Positions 26,798-34,053 of a stretch of 64,000 nt of DNA are shown here, piece after piece. The notes under the pieces were generated by a model. It searched no databases. It saw nothing but the letters and a program-made list of their open reading frames with translations, and was not told where the DNA came from. The stretch lies in assembly GCF_900099775.1 (NCBI RefSeq), contig NZ_FMTM01000005.1, positions 372,001-436,000 on the forward strand, given 5' to 3'. Each line of letters opens with the position of its first letter. Within the stretch, counting starts at the first letter, position 1. Origin of the DNA: Rhizobium mongolense subsp. loessense. Its GTDB lineage: Bacteria > Pseudomonadota > Alphaproteobacteria > Rhizobiales > Rhizobiaceae. The position numbers and the translations under genes were made by a program.

Positions 26798-28159
26798 TCA
26801 AGCGACGGCGACGGCTGGCTGCGCACCGGCAGCAAGCGTACGATTGATGGATTCGGCAGCATCGCGGCCTTGCGCGACGGCAGATACAGTCAGGTCATCG
26901 CCGCCGAAGACGCAGTCGCCGCCTGCCCAGACGCCGTCGAGCGAGGTGCGGCCTTCGCCGTCGATGGCGATCCGGCCGGACTCCATGCGTAGCGAACCGA
27001 GACCGGATGTTTCAAAGGTCTGGCCGATCGCCTTGAAAATCTGATCGGCGGCGATGACCCCGGTTTCGCCGGTCGTGACGAGACGGCCGTTGGCGAGCTT
27101 GGTATACTCCACCTCGATCGCGGCGACCTTGCCGTCCTGCGACAGGATGGACTTCGGCGCCAGCCAGTGGCGAATGATGACACCCTTGGACGTCGCGAGG
27201 TCCTGCTCGAACTCCGAGGCGTTCATGTGCTCCTTGCCGCGACGGTAGCAAATCGTCACTTCTTCGGCGCCAAGCAGCTTTGCCTGAACTGCCGCATCGA
27301 TGGCAGTCATGCCGCCGCCGAGAACGACGACGCGGCGGCCGATGGCAACGTCCGCCTTGTTCGCCGCCTGACGGAGACCGGCGATGAAATCGACCGCGTC
27401 ATCGACACCTGGGAGGTTCTCACCATCGACGCGCAACGCATTGACACCGGCAAGGCCGATGCCGAGGAAGACGGCGTCGTACTTGGACTGCAGATCGGCA
27501 AGCGAGAAATCACGGCCAAGCTGCTGGCCGTGGCGGACTTCGATACCGCCGATCGAAAGCACGTAATCCACTTCCTTCTGGGCAAAGTCGTCGACGGCTT
27601 TATAAGTGGCGATGCCATATTCGTTCAGGCCGCCGGATTTCGACTTGCTGTCGTAGATGGCGACGTCATGGCCTTTCACCGCAAGGCGGTGAGCGGCGGC
27701 AAGGCCGGCCGGGCCGGCGCCGACAACGGCGATCTTTTTGCCGGTCGAGGCAGCGCGTTCATAAAACTGCCTGCCTGCCTGAATGGCGGTATCAGTCGCG
27801 TAACGCTGCAGGCGGCCGATCTCCACAGGCTTCTCCTCTGCGGTATTGCGCACGCAGGCCTGTTCGCAGAGCTCTTCGGTGGGACAGACGCGAGCGCACA
27901 TGCCGCCCAGGATGTTCTGGTCGAAGATCGTCTTTGCCGAGCCGATAGGGTTGCCGGTTGCGATCTGCCGGATGAAGAGCGGGATGTCGATGGAGGTGGG
28001 ACAGGCCGTCATGCACGGCGCGTCATAGCAAAAATAGCAGCGGTCGGCGGCGACCAGCGCCTCATGCTTGTCGAGGCGCGGATGCAGATCGGAAAAATTA
28101 GCCTCATACTCGGCGGTCGAGAGCCGGCCGGAATGAATCCCAGTTTCCAGTCGTTCCAT
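26798..28159 (-). CDS. preT: Dihydropyrimidine dehydrogenase subunit PreT
   Basis: Electron-transfer subunit that passes electrons from NADH through FAD and Fe-S centres to PreA. The 453-residue protein has an N-terminal Cys-rich Fe-S domain (CYFCYDAPCMTACP, then GGMCARVCPTEELCEQACV), an FAD-binding Rossmann motif (VGAGPAGLAAAHRLA) and an NAD-binding motif (VVLGGGMTAIDAAVQAK). It is first in the preT-preA operon; candidate RutR-type sites lie upstream. Confidence 0.95.
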   Translation of the reverse strand: MERLETGIHSGRLSTAEYEANFSDLHPRLDKHEALVAADRCYFCYDAPCMTACPTSIDIPLFIRQIATGNPIGSAKTIFDQNILGGMCARVCPTEELCEQACVRNTAEEKPVEIGRLQRYATDTAIQAGRQFYERAASTGKKIAVVGAGPAGLAAAHRLAVKGHDVAIYDSKSKSGGLNEYGIATYKAVDDFAQKEVDYVLSIGGIEVRHGQQLGRDFSLADLQSKYDAVFLGIGLAGVNALRVDGENLPGVDDAVDFIAGLRQAANKADVAIGRRVVVLGGGMTAIDAAVQAKLLGAEEVTICYRRGKEHMNASEFEQDLATSKGVIIRHWLAPKSILSQDGKVAAIEVEYTKLANGRLVTTGETGVIAADQIFKAIGQTFETSGLGSLRMESGRIAIDGEGRTSLDGVWAGGDCVFGGDDLTVSAVAQGRDAAESINRTLAAGAQPAVAVA

Positions 28160-28172
28160 TGAAGTTCCCTCA

Positions 28173-28184
28173 TTATTGGTAAAC
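28173..28184 (-). promoter_or_regulatory. TTGGTAAAC half-site in the preT leader
   Basis: TTATTGGTAAAC shares the nine-base core TTGGTAAAC with the operator before the RutR-like gene (18213-18221). It is enclosed by an inverted repeat CCCTCA (28167-28172) / TGAGGG (28191-28196) immediately upstream of preT. Confidence 0.4.
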
Positions 28185-28219
28185 GGCTAGTGAGGGAAAG
28201 CCTAACTCAGGATAAAAAA

Positions 28220-28235
28220 TTTATCAAACGGTAAA
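28220..28235. promoter_or_regulatory. Second candidate RutR-type operator before preT
   Basis: TTTATC-AAAC-GGTAAA matches the RutR layout with the same GGTAAA right half as the site at 18205-18220. It is about 60 bases upstream of the preT start in an AT-rich promoter-like segment. Confidence 0.45.
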
Positions 28236-28379
28236 ATTTTGAAACTTATATTCGTATAAGTGTCTGTTTTTGTTATTTTAGCTCGCGGCGCGGAGCCCAT
28301 TCGCCCATCATCCATGAAGCCAGGCATTCGCCACCTTGCAAAAAAGATTCATAAAAGTTCAATTTTTTTCGGATTCGGC

Positions 28380-28404
28380 GGAACCAAAGGTCAACGCGGT
28401 CGTT
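28380..28404 (+). promoter_or_regulatory. EcfG-type promoter reading into a gene-free region
   Basis: GGAAC (28380-28384), a 16-base spacer and CGTT (28401-28404) give an exact match to the general-stress sigma factor promoter of alphaproteobacteria. Expected transcription start is about 28411. No protein gene follows on this strand, only the structured stretch ending in a terminator at 28531. Confidence 0.75.
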
Positions 28405-28410
28405 ATTGCG

Positions 28411-28533
28411 GCATCCGGATGATGATCGCATCGACCCAACATGCGCGCCCCCAACCCATCATCCGGACTACTCACGGTCCCCTCCCGATGAGTGAAAACA
28501 GCCAGTGCGCCGCCCTCGCACTGGCTGTTTTTT
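28411..28533 (+). ncRNA. Candidate EcfG-dependent small RNA
   Basis: The predicted transcript of about 120 nt starts after the EcfG-type promoter and ends at an intrinsic terminator. Three stems can be drawn. Stem 1 is TCCGGATGATG (28414-28424) with its perfect complement at 28457-28467. Stem 2 is ACTCA-CGG (28470-28477) with CCG-A-TGAGT (28485-28493), which exposes the CU-rich loop TCCCCTC. Stem 3 is the terminator. The exposed CU-rich loop looks like an anti-Shine-Dalgarno seed. Position beside kinase-phyR-nepR-ecfG recalls the Caulobacter stress RNA GsrN; homology is not claimed. Confidence 0.6.
28495..28531. terminator. Strong terminator (bidirectional)
   Basis: AAAACAGCCAGTGCG (28495-28509) pairs perfectly with 28517-28531 around a 7-base loop. 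A run of six T ends the plus-strand copy, and TTTT ends the minus-strand copy. It can end both the candidate small RNA and the minus-strand kinase gene, whose stop is at 28557. Confidence 0.9.
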
Positions 28534-28556
28534 GTTGTGGGCGAGCGTCGCGCACC

Positions 28557-29621
28557 TCATGGGCGCTTCAGGATTTCGAATTCCGTCTCTGGGATCTGCA
28601 GGTAATATTCGATACGGCCAGGGACGAGCCGGAGCTCCGCCTTGCCACTCATAGACGAGGGAACGACGCGTTCCAGCACGGTCTTGCCGAAGCTGTTTTC
28701 GCTGAACTCGTGAATCTCGGTCCGGTTCGGGAGGATTTCCACCCAGGCGATCTCGATTGCCTTCTTGCCGTTATGCTTCGATTCCTTGCAATTCAGGGTG
28801 ATCGACGACGCGCCGCCGGCAATTGCGCCATAGGAGGCCGAATTGACGATGAGCTCATGAAGCGCCAATCCGAGATGGACGGCGGCATTCGGCGTCATAT
28901 GCGCATTGATGCCGAAGATCGGCATGGAGCCTGCCGTTTCCGGCCAATAGGGTGCGAACTGCTTTTCCGCAAGGTCGAAGAGATAGGCGCCGCGCCAGCT
29001 CGAATCCGTAATCAGATCCTGCGAGTTGGAAAGCGATTGAAGGCGACCGCGGAACTTTGCAAGGAAGCTGTCGAGCGACAGCGTATTGCGGGCCGTTTGC
29101 GTGGCGATGCCCTGAATGATCGCAAGCAGGTTCTTCGAGCGGTGCGATAGTTCGCGCAGCAGCGATTTCAGCACTTTTTCACGATGTCGCATCTCTGTGA
29201 CTTCGGAGATGACCGAGAGAATGCCGAGCGAGCCGCCGTTATTGATACGCTGTACTTTCAGTTCGTAGGTCCGGACCTCGCCATCGACGTCCATATCGAT
29301 CTCGGCATTCGTCGCCGTCCCGGTTTCGAGCACCTTGAACTTGAGCGTCCTCAGATAATCGCCGTGCGCCTTGCCGAACAGGTCGCTGTCGCTGCCGCCG
29401 GCGAAAAACAGTTCGGCGAAATGGCGCGGAAGATTTTCGGCGTAGGAAAGTGTCAGCGTGGAATCCTGGAAGAGAATCGAAATTCCGGCGCTGCTCAGCG
29501 CCCGCTCCATCATCGCGGACTTGCCCTCCAGCGCGAAAGGCTTGCCGGTTAATGGTTCTGTCGTATTCACCAGGCCGCCTTTCCTTCGATCCTTCTTGCG
29601 CAGCTGGAAAGAGGTTGCCAT
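28557..29621 (-). CDS. HWE-family sensor histidine kinase of the general stress locus
   Basis: The protein is about 354 residues from ATG 29621 (29642 is another start). An N-terminal PAS-like sensor region is followed by a HisKA_2/HWE dimerisation helix (LLRELSHRSKNLLAIIQGIA, with the phospho-acceptor His). The ATPase domain has LALHELIVNSASYG and the WVE signature that names the HWE group. No membrane segment is seen, so it is cytosolic. Kinases of this type phosphorylate PhyR. It follows phyR on the same strand with its own EcfG-type promoter. Confidence 0.88.
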   Translation of the reverse strand: MATSFQLRKKDRRKGGLVNTTEPLTGKPFALEGKSAMMERALSSAGISILFQDSTLTLSYAENLPRHFAELFFAGGSDSDLFGKAHGDYLRTLKFKVLETGTATNAEIDMDVDGEVRTYELKVQRINNGGSLGILSVISEVTEMRHREKVLKSLLRELSHRSKNLLAIIQGIATQTARNTLSLDSFLAKFRGRLQSLSNSQDLITDSSWRGAYLFDLAEKQFAPYWPETAGSMPIFGINAHMTPNAAVHLGLALHELIVNSASYGAIAGGASSITLNCKESKHNGKKAIEIAWVEILPNRTEIHEFSENSFGKTVLERVVPSSMSGKAELRLVPGRIEYYLQIPETEFEILKRP

Positions 29622-29703
29622 TTCAGGAACCCCGCTGGTCATATTATGACCAAGCGTTGGAGAAACCGTTAAAGCTGTTGCCGTGGCGCCCCAGCTAGCT
29701 GGG

Positions 29704-29728
29704 AACGCCTCGCTATTGGCTTTGTTCC
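29704..29728 (-). promoter_or_regulatory. EcfG-type promoter of the HWE kinase gene
   Basis: On the minus strand GGAAC (29728-29724), 16 bases, CGTT (29707-29704): an exact consensus match, about 83 bases before the kinase start. It suggests positive feedback on the sensor kinase. Confidence 0.75.
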
Positions 29729-29748
29729 GTCGCTTTGACGGTTCAGCT

Positions 29749-30543
29749 TCATGCCGCAACCTTGGTGGATTCATTGAAGAATAGCGCCTGGCTGATCAAA
29801 GCCTTGACCATGTCTGGATTGAAGGGCTTGGTGACCAGGAACGTCGGTTCCGGCCGCTCACCTGTCAACAGACGCTCTGGAAAAGCGGTGATGAATATCA
29901 CGGGCACGCTTGATGTCTTCAAAATGTCGTTCACGGCATCGATGCCCGAGCTGCCGTCGGCAAGTTGGATATCCGCAAGGACCATGTTCGGCTTAGTCTT
30001 GTTGTAAAGAGCCACGGCCTCGGCATGCGTGCGGGCGATTCCGGTAACCTTGTGGCCGAGGCTTTCAACCATCTGCTCGATATCCATCGCGATCAGCGGT
30101 TCGTCTTCGATGATCATGATATCGGTGGCCACCTGGCGCGAGATCTCCTGCGAGGCCTTGTCGAGCAGGCTCATCACTTCCTGGTCGTCGGTTTCGAGGA
30201 TGTCGGCGATTTCGCCGACGCGGAAATTCTCGACCGACGCGAGGATGAAGGCCTGGCGGGCAAGCGGCGAGACCTTGCCGAGGTTTACTGTCGCGCGCTG
30301 CTCCCAAGCGTAAGGCGACGCCGGCTCGGGAATCTGGATGGCAGTGGAACCAAACAGTTTCGTGAACAGTTTGTAGAGTGCGACACGGTCATTCTCGGTA
30401 TCCGGGAAAATGGATATATCGGCGATGATCGCTTCCAAAACTGCGGCAACGTAAGCATCACCCGAAGTCTGGGTGCCGGTAAGCGCGCGGGAATAGCGAC
30501 GCAAATAAGGAAGATGCGGCGCGATTCGAGTAGAAAGTGTCAT
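29749..30543 (-). CDS. phyR: PhyR, general stress response anti-anti-sigma regulator
   Basis: PhyR, once phosphorylated, binds NepR and frees EcfG. The 264-residue protein has the sigma-like N-terminal half (SVENFRVGEIADILETDDQEVMSLL, resembling sigma region 4) and a C-terminal receiver domain with acidic pocket IEDE, phospho-acceptor Asp in MVLADIQLADG and Lys in VTKPF. ATG 30543 has GGGAG at 6 bases and is preferred over 30567. It is divergent from nepR-ecfG. Confidence 0.95.
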   Translation of the reverse strand: MTLSTRIAPHLPYLRRYSRALTGTQTSGDAYVAAVLEAIIADISIFPDTENDRVALYKLFTKLFGSTAIQIPEPASPYAWEQRATVNLGKVSPLARQAFILASVENFRVGEIADILETDDQEVMSLLDKASQEISRQVATDIMIIEDEPLIAMDIEQMVESLGHKVTGIARTHAEAVALYNKTKPNMVLADIQLADGSSGIDAVNDILKTSSVPVIFITAFPERLLTGERPEPTFLVTKPFNPDMVKALISQALFFNESTKVAA

Positions 30544-30588
30544 TAAAAACTCCCGTCCGTAGGCCATAACTGGCTCTAATGCAGTGGA

Positions 30589-30613
30589 AACGTCGCGCTA
30601 TTAAAAAAGTTCC
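30589..30613 (-). promoter_or_regulatory. EcfG-type promoter of phyR
   Basis: Minus-strand GGAAC (30613-30609), 16-base spacer, CGTT (30592-30589). Exact consensus match about 45 bases before the phyR start. Confidence 0.85.
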
Positions 30614-30622
30614 AGTATATGC

Positions 30623-30647
30623 GGAACTTTTTTCACAGCCTTGCATT
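30623..30647 (+). promoter_or_regulatory. EcfG-like promoter of nepR-ecfG
   Basis: Plus-strand GGAAC (30623-30627), 16 bases, CATT (30644-30647), one mismatch from CGTT. It lies back to back with the phyR promoter and fits autoregulation of nepR-ecfG. The leader to nepR would be about 160 bases. Confidence 0.65.
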
Positions 30648-30812
30648 ATGATGGCGACGAATGAAGGGCGTACCGCGATTTTGAGCCTCGATAAACGGCA
30701 AGTATTTCAGCACCAACCGCCTAGAGCGGCGGGGGGTGGTGTTGGCATATCAAGCCGCAGCGCAAACGTATCGTCCATTCAGACAAAGACAACGGCGAGA
30801 AGCGACGAGTTT

Positions 30813-31019
30813 ATGAAAAAGCAGCAGACAGAAGAACAGAATGAGCGGCGGCTCGAAATGCGCGCGAGCGATATCCTCGATCCGAACAACCAAATCGGTG
30901 TCAAACTGCGGTCCCTTTATGCAGCCGCACAGGACGAGGCGATCCCCGATCGTTTTCTCGATCTGCTCGAGAAGCTGGACCAGGCTGAGATGATGGCTTC
31001 GGCCAAACTGGCCGAGTAA
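30813..31019 (+). CDS. nepR: NepR anti-sigma factor
   Basis: The 68-residue protein has the NepR core IGVKLRSLYAAAQDEAIPDRFLDLLEKLDQA. This forms two helices that clamp EcfG and are displaced by PhyR. ATG 30813 fits family size; the frame is open further upstream but without family character. It ends 10 bases before ecfG, with which it forms an operon. Confidence 0.93.
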   Translation: MKKQQTEEQNERRLEMRASDILDPNNQIGVKLRSLYAAAQDEAIPDRFLDLLEKLDQAEMMASAKLAE

Positions 31020-31029
31020 GGGCGAGCTG

Positions 31030-31584
31030 ATGGATAAGGCTAAACCAAGCTTCAAACGCGAACTGCTTGCGGCATTGCCGAGTTTGCGTGCATTCGCGAT
31101 TTCGCTGATCGGCCGGCACGATCGCGCCGATGACTTGGTGCAGGACACCATCATGAAGGCCTGGGCAAAGCAGGATCACTTCGAGATGGGCACCAACATG
31201 AAGGCCTGGCTTTTCACGATCCTGCGCAACGAACTCTATAGCCAGATGCGTAAGAGCGGCCGGGAGATCCAGGACAGCGACGGCCTTTTCACCGAATCCA
31301 TGGCGATGCATCCGGCGCAATACGGCGCGCTCGACCTGCAAGACTTCAAGAAGGCGCTTGACCAACTGCCGCCGGATCAGCGCGAGGCGATCATTCTCGT
31401 CGGCGCATCGGGCTTCTCGTACGAAGAAGCCGCGGAGATCTGCGGATGCGCCGTCGGCACCATCAAGAGCCGCGTCAACCGTGCGCGCCAGCGGCTCCAG
31501 GAACTGCTGCAGATTTCCGGCGAAGCGGATTTCGGCCCGGATTCGACGTCCGCGCCGCTGACGTCGAAGGCCTTCGCCTTCTGA
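31030..31584 (+). CDS. ecfG: ECF sigma factor EcfG (RpoE2-type), general stress response
   Basis: The 184-residue sigma factor has region 2 (HDRADDLVQDTIMKAWAKQ) and region 4 (LPPDQREAIILVGASGFSYEEAAEICGCAVGTIKSRVNRARQRLQELL), both typical of the ECF15/EcfG group. It directs RNA polymerase to GGAAC-N16-CGTT promoters, several of which lie in this locus. It is held by NepR and released by PhyR. Confidence 0.96.
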   Translation: MDKAKPSFKRELLAALPSLRAFAISLIGRHDRADDLVQDTIMKAWAKQDHFEMGTNMKAWLFTILRNELYSQMRKSGREIQDSDGLFTESMAMHPAQYGALDLQDFKKALDQLPPDQREAIILVGASGFSYEEAAEICGCAVGTIKSRVNRARQRLQELLQISGEADFGPDSTSAPLTSKAFAF

Positions 31585-31605
31585 TCCCACGCGTTGAATG
31601 GGAGG

Positions 31606-31637
31606 AAAAGGCCGGCTGCCTCAGGCGCCGGCCTTTT
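31606..31637 (+). terminator. Intrinsic terminator after ecfG
   Basis: AAAAGGCCGGC (31606-31616) pairs perfectly with GCCGGCCTTTT (31627-31637); T-rich sequence follows. It lies 22 bases past the ecfG stop. Confidence 0.85.
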
Positions 31638-31807
31638 GTTGTCCAAGAGATGAAGATTAGCCCTGAAAACTTGCCAGCAAACATGCCGGTGGCGACGCTG
31701 CGCAGGATGCTTGACGATTGAGGTGCGATCACTAGCTGTTTTCATGACCGGTGCTCGTTGCGGATTTGAGCGTGGCTTGCGGGCATGGGCTACCCGAGGA
31801 GCACCTC

Positions 31808-32329
31808 ATGAACAGCAACGAACGTCCACCATTCATCGCTCACTGGCGCAAGATCGAGCGACCCGATGAGCCGCATTATTCAGGACGCGATGAACGCATG
31901 AGCATTGGCGCGCCTTTTGGCCGGGCGTTCAGCCTTTCCAAACTCGGCGTTCATCATGAGCGGTTGCCGGCCGGCCGGCGCACATCGCTTCCACATGCCG
32001 AAAGCGCGGAGGAGGAATTCGTCTTCGTTATCGAAGGGTATCCCGACGTGTGGATTGATGGCCATCTGCATCGGCTCGCACCAGGCGATGGCGTGGGGTT
32101 CCCGGCGGGCACTGGCATAGCCCATAATTTCATCAATAACAGTGAGGAGGAGGTCCGCCTTCTCGTGGTTGGAGAAAGACACAAGTCGGAGAACCGTATT
32201 CACTATCCGCTCAACCCGGAAAGGAAGGCGCTTATTGACGACTGGTGGGACGATTGGCCGAAGCGGCCGCTTGGTCCCCATGATGGACTTCCGGACCGCA
32301 TTCGGAAAAGCGCGAGCGAAACTGGATAG
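31808..32329 (+). CDS. Cupin-domain protein
   Basis: The 173-residue protein has one cupin core (LPHAESAEEEFVFVIEG and LAPGDGVGFPAGTGIAHNFIN) and a C-terminal extension rich in Trp, Arg and Pro. GAGGAG precedes ATG 31808. It lacks a helix-turn-helix, so it is not a cupin-type regulator. The function is unknown; it has no EcfG-type promoter that I can see despite its position beside ecfG. Confidence 0.8.
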   Translation: MNSNERPPFIAHWRKIERPDEPHYSGRDERMSIGAPFGRAFSLSKLGVHHERLPAGRRTSLPHAESAEEEFVFVIEGYPDVWIDGHLHRLAPGDGVGFPAGTGIAHNFINNSEEEVRLLVVGERHKSENRIHYPLNPERKALIDDWWDDWPKRPLGPHDGLPDRIRKSASETG

Positions 32330-32341
32330 AGGTCAGGATCC

Positions 32342-32743
32342 CTAGTCGCGGTGTTTGGAGCCCATCAGGTTTGTTGCAACGAGCGCGGCAAGCACGCCGG
32401 CCGTCAGGAGCGGCTGTGAACGGACAAGGCCGATGCCGACGGCTGCCAGCGACTCGATCGCCAGGCGGCGCTCCTGCGCGCGACGCGCTTCCTGTGCGTT
32501 CATGATCTTCATGACGATCAGCACGACGATGCCGATCAGCAGCGCGCATGCCGCAAGAAAGAGGGCAGCACCCACTGCGCCATAGACACCCGCGAGCCAG
32601 ATTGTCCCGGCTGTCACCGCAAGCACATAGGCGGTCAGAAGGAAGATTGCGGCGAGCATAATGAAAATACCGTTGCGCTTGGTTCGCGCAACGGTCCTGT
32701 GAAAACTGTTTCCTATCAAAAGGCTGAGGATCGGCAAGAGCAT
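32342..32743 (-). CDS. Holin-like inner-membrane protein (DUF1469/phage holin superfamily III type)
   Basis: The 133-residue protein has two long hydrophobic hairpins (AAIFLLTAYVLAVTAGTIWLAG and ALFLAACALLIGIVVLIVMKI), then an amphipathic Arg/Glu-rich linker and a short terminal hydrophobic stretch. AAGGAGG precedes the ATG. It is 9 bases downstream of the DUF883-like gene and shares its EcfG-type promoter. Such pairs are common in the general stress regulon and probably act in envelope protection; the exact role is unknown. Confidence 0.75.
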   Translation of the reverse strand: MLLPILSLLIGNSFHRTVARTKRNGIFIMLAAIFLLTAYVLAVTAGTIWLAGVYGAVGAALFLAACALLIGIVVLIVMKIMNAQEARRAQERRLAIESLAAVGIGLVRSQPLLTAGVLAALVATNLMGSKHRD

Positions 32744-32752
32744 CGATCCTCC

Positions 32753-33100
32753 TTAGCGGCGTGCGAGGAGCGCGAGCACGAGGCCGAAGGCCGCAGCCGC
32801 ACCGATCGTTGCGATCGGATGCCTGCGTACCGTATGGCGAACTTCATTTGCGCCGCGCAGATAACTCTCCTGTAGATCGTGGAGGAGGTCTTCGCTGCGG
32901 CCAAGGAGTTCGTCATAACCGGCGGCCGCCTGGTAACGGAGCTTTTCGCCGCGCCGTCGCGAATTCTTCGCAACCAGCTTCGTCAGGGTCGCGATTTCGT
33001 CGCGCAGGCTTTCAATCTGATCCTCGATCGTAGATTCGATGTCGTGAAGCGTACCGTTGCCATGGCGCCGGCCGCGAATGGACGGGAGGATAGAAGCCAT
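32753..33100 (-). CDS. DUF883 / ElaB-YqjD-like membrane-anchored protein
   Basis: The 115-residue protein has a long charged helical part (STIEDQIESLRDEIATLTKLVAK) and one C-terminal membrane anchor (HPIATIGAAAAFGLVLALLARR), the hallmark of ElaB/YqjD proteins, some of which bind ribosomes at the membrane in stationary phase. GGAGAG supports ATG 33100. A perfect EcfG-type promoter lies about 120 bases upstream, so it is a likely stress-induced gene. Confidence 0.8.
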   Translation of the reverse strand: MASILPSIRGRRHGNGTLHDIESTIEDQIESLRDEIATLTKLVAKNSRRRGEKLRYQAAAGYDELLGRSEDLLHDLQESYLRGANEVRHTVRRHPIATIGAAAAFGLVLALLARR

Positions 33101-33215
33101 GATGCTCTCCTTGGCATGGGCGCGCGCAAAGTCGCGGGCCGGTTTCAAACGAGGTCAGCACCGATCATTGCAATAAGTAGTATCGCCCGGCATTGATCCA
33201 AATCATCGACACGTC

Positions 33216-33240
33216 AACGCGCTCGCCAATCAAAAGTTCC
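33216..33240 (-). promoter_or_regulatory. EcfG-type promoter of the DUF883/holin-like operon
   Basis: Minus-strand GGAAC (33240-33236), 16 bases, CGTT (33219-33216): exact consensus, located just past the hmuV stop and reading toward the DUF883 gene. Confidence 0.8.
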
Positions 33241-33246
33241 AGCTGT

Positions 33247-34041
33247 TTAGCGGCCGGCAAGCGCGCTGTGAGCCAGGACAAAGGCTGTTCCGTCCATCGG
33301 AACCTGATTGATGCGCAGCCGACATCCGAATACAGATTGCATGCGCTCGTCGGTTAGCACGTCGCCGACGCTGCCGGCAGCAGCCAGTCCCCCAGCTTTC
33401 ATGAGTACGATCTGGTCCGCAAAAAGTGCGGTCAGGTTGAGATCGTGCATGACCGCGATTACGCCGCCGCCTGCGTCGCAGAATTTCCGCGCCAGGCTCA
33501 TAATCGTCAGCTGATGGCTTATGTCGAGGCTGGAGACCGGCTCATCGAGCAACAGCCAACAGGGTTGTCCGTCAACGACCGGCTCGCAGATCTGACACAG
33601 CACGCGCGCGAGCTGGACGCGCTGCTGCTCGCCACCCGAAAGCTCCTGGTAGAAACGGCCTTCGAAGCCTACGAGGTCGACGGCGGCGAGCGCCCGTGCC
33701 GCGATCTGCTCCGCCTGTTCGGGGTGCAGGTTCAGCCCTGTCGTCAGTCCCATGCGCACGACCTCGCGCACTGTGAACGGAAAGGAGATGGCGCTTGCCT
33801 GCGGCAGTACGCCGCGAATGGCAGCGAGCTGCCAGGGTTGCATTGTCTTGACCTCTTCGCCGTTGATGCGCACGGAGCCGTCGCAGGAAAGCTCGCCGGA
33901 GATCGCCTTCATTGTGGTCGTCTTGCCGGAGCCGTTCGGTCCGGCGATCGCGGTCAATTGGCCGGCCTTCGCCGTAAAGCTGACGTCATGCACGATTGTC
34001 TTGCCCGACAGCCGGACCGAGATGCAGGAAAGTTCGATCAT
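33247..34041 (-). CDS. hmuV: Haem ABC transporter ATP-binding protein HmuV
   Basis: The 264-residue ATPase has Walker A GPNGSGKTT, signature ELSGGEQQRVQLARVL, Walker B CWLLLDEPVSSLD and His in VMHDLNL. It powers haem import across the inner membrane with HmuU. It is the last gene of hmuPSTUV, 12 bases after hmuU. Confidence 0.94.
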   Translation of the reverse strand: MIELSCISVRLSGKTIVHDVSFTAKAGQLTAIAGPNGSGKTTTMKAISGELSCDGSVRINGEEVKTMQPWQLAAIRGVLPQASAISFPFTVREVVRMGLTTGLNLHPEQAEQIAARALAAVDLVGFEGRFYQELSGGEQQRVQLARVLCQICEPVVDGQPCWLLLDEPVSSLDISHQLTIMSLARKFCDAGGGVIAVMHDLNLTALFADQIVLMKAGGLAAAGSVGDVLTDERMQSVFGCRLRINQVPMDGTAFVLAHSALAGR

Positions 34042-34053
34042 CGAAATTCACTT

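Noticed and set aside
25352..26992. 546-codon open frame on the plus strand
   Set aside because: Antisense to preA, which has all its flavin and Fe-S motifs; the shadow frame has none.
28260..29150. 296-codon plus-strand frame across the small RNA region into the kinase gene
   Set aside because: Mostly antisense to the HWE kinase; its first part runs through the terminator hairpin, which is not compatible with a real gene.
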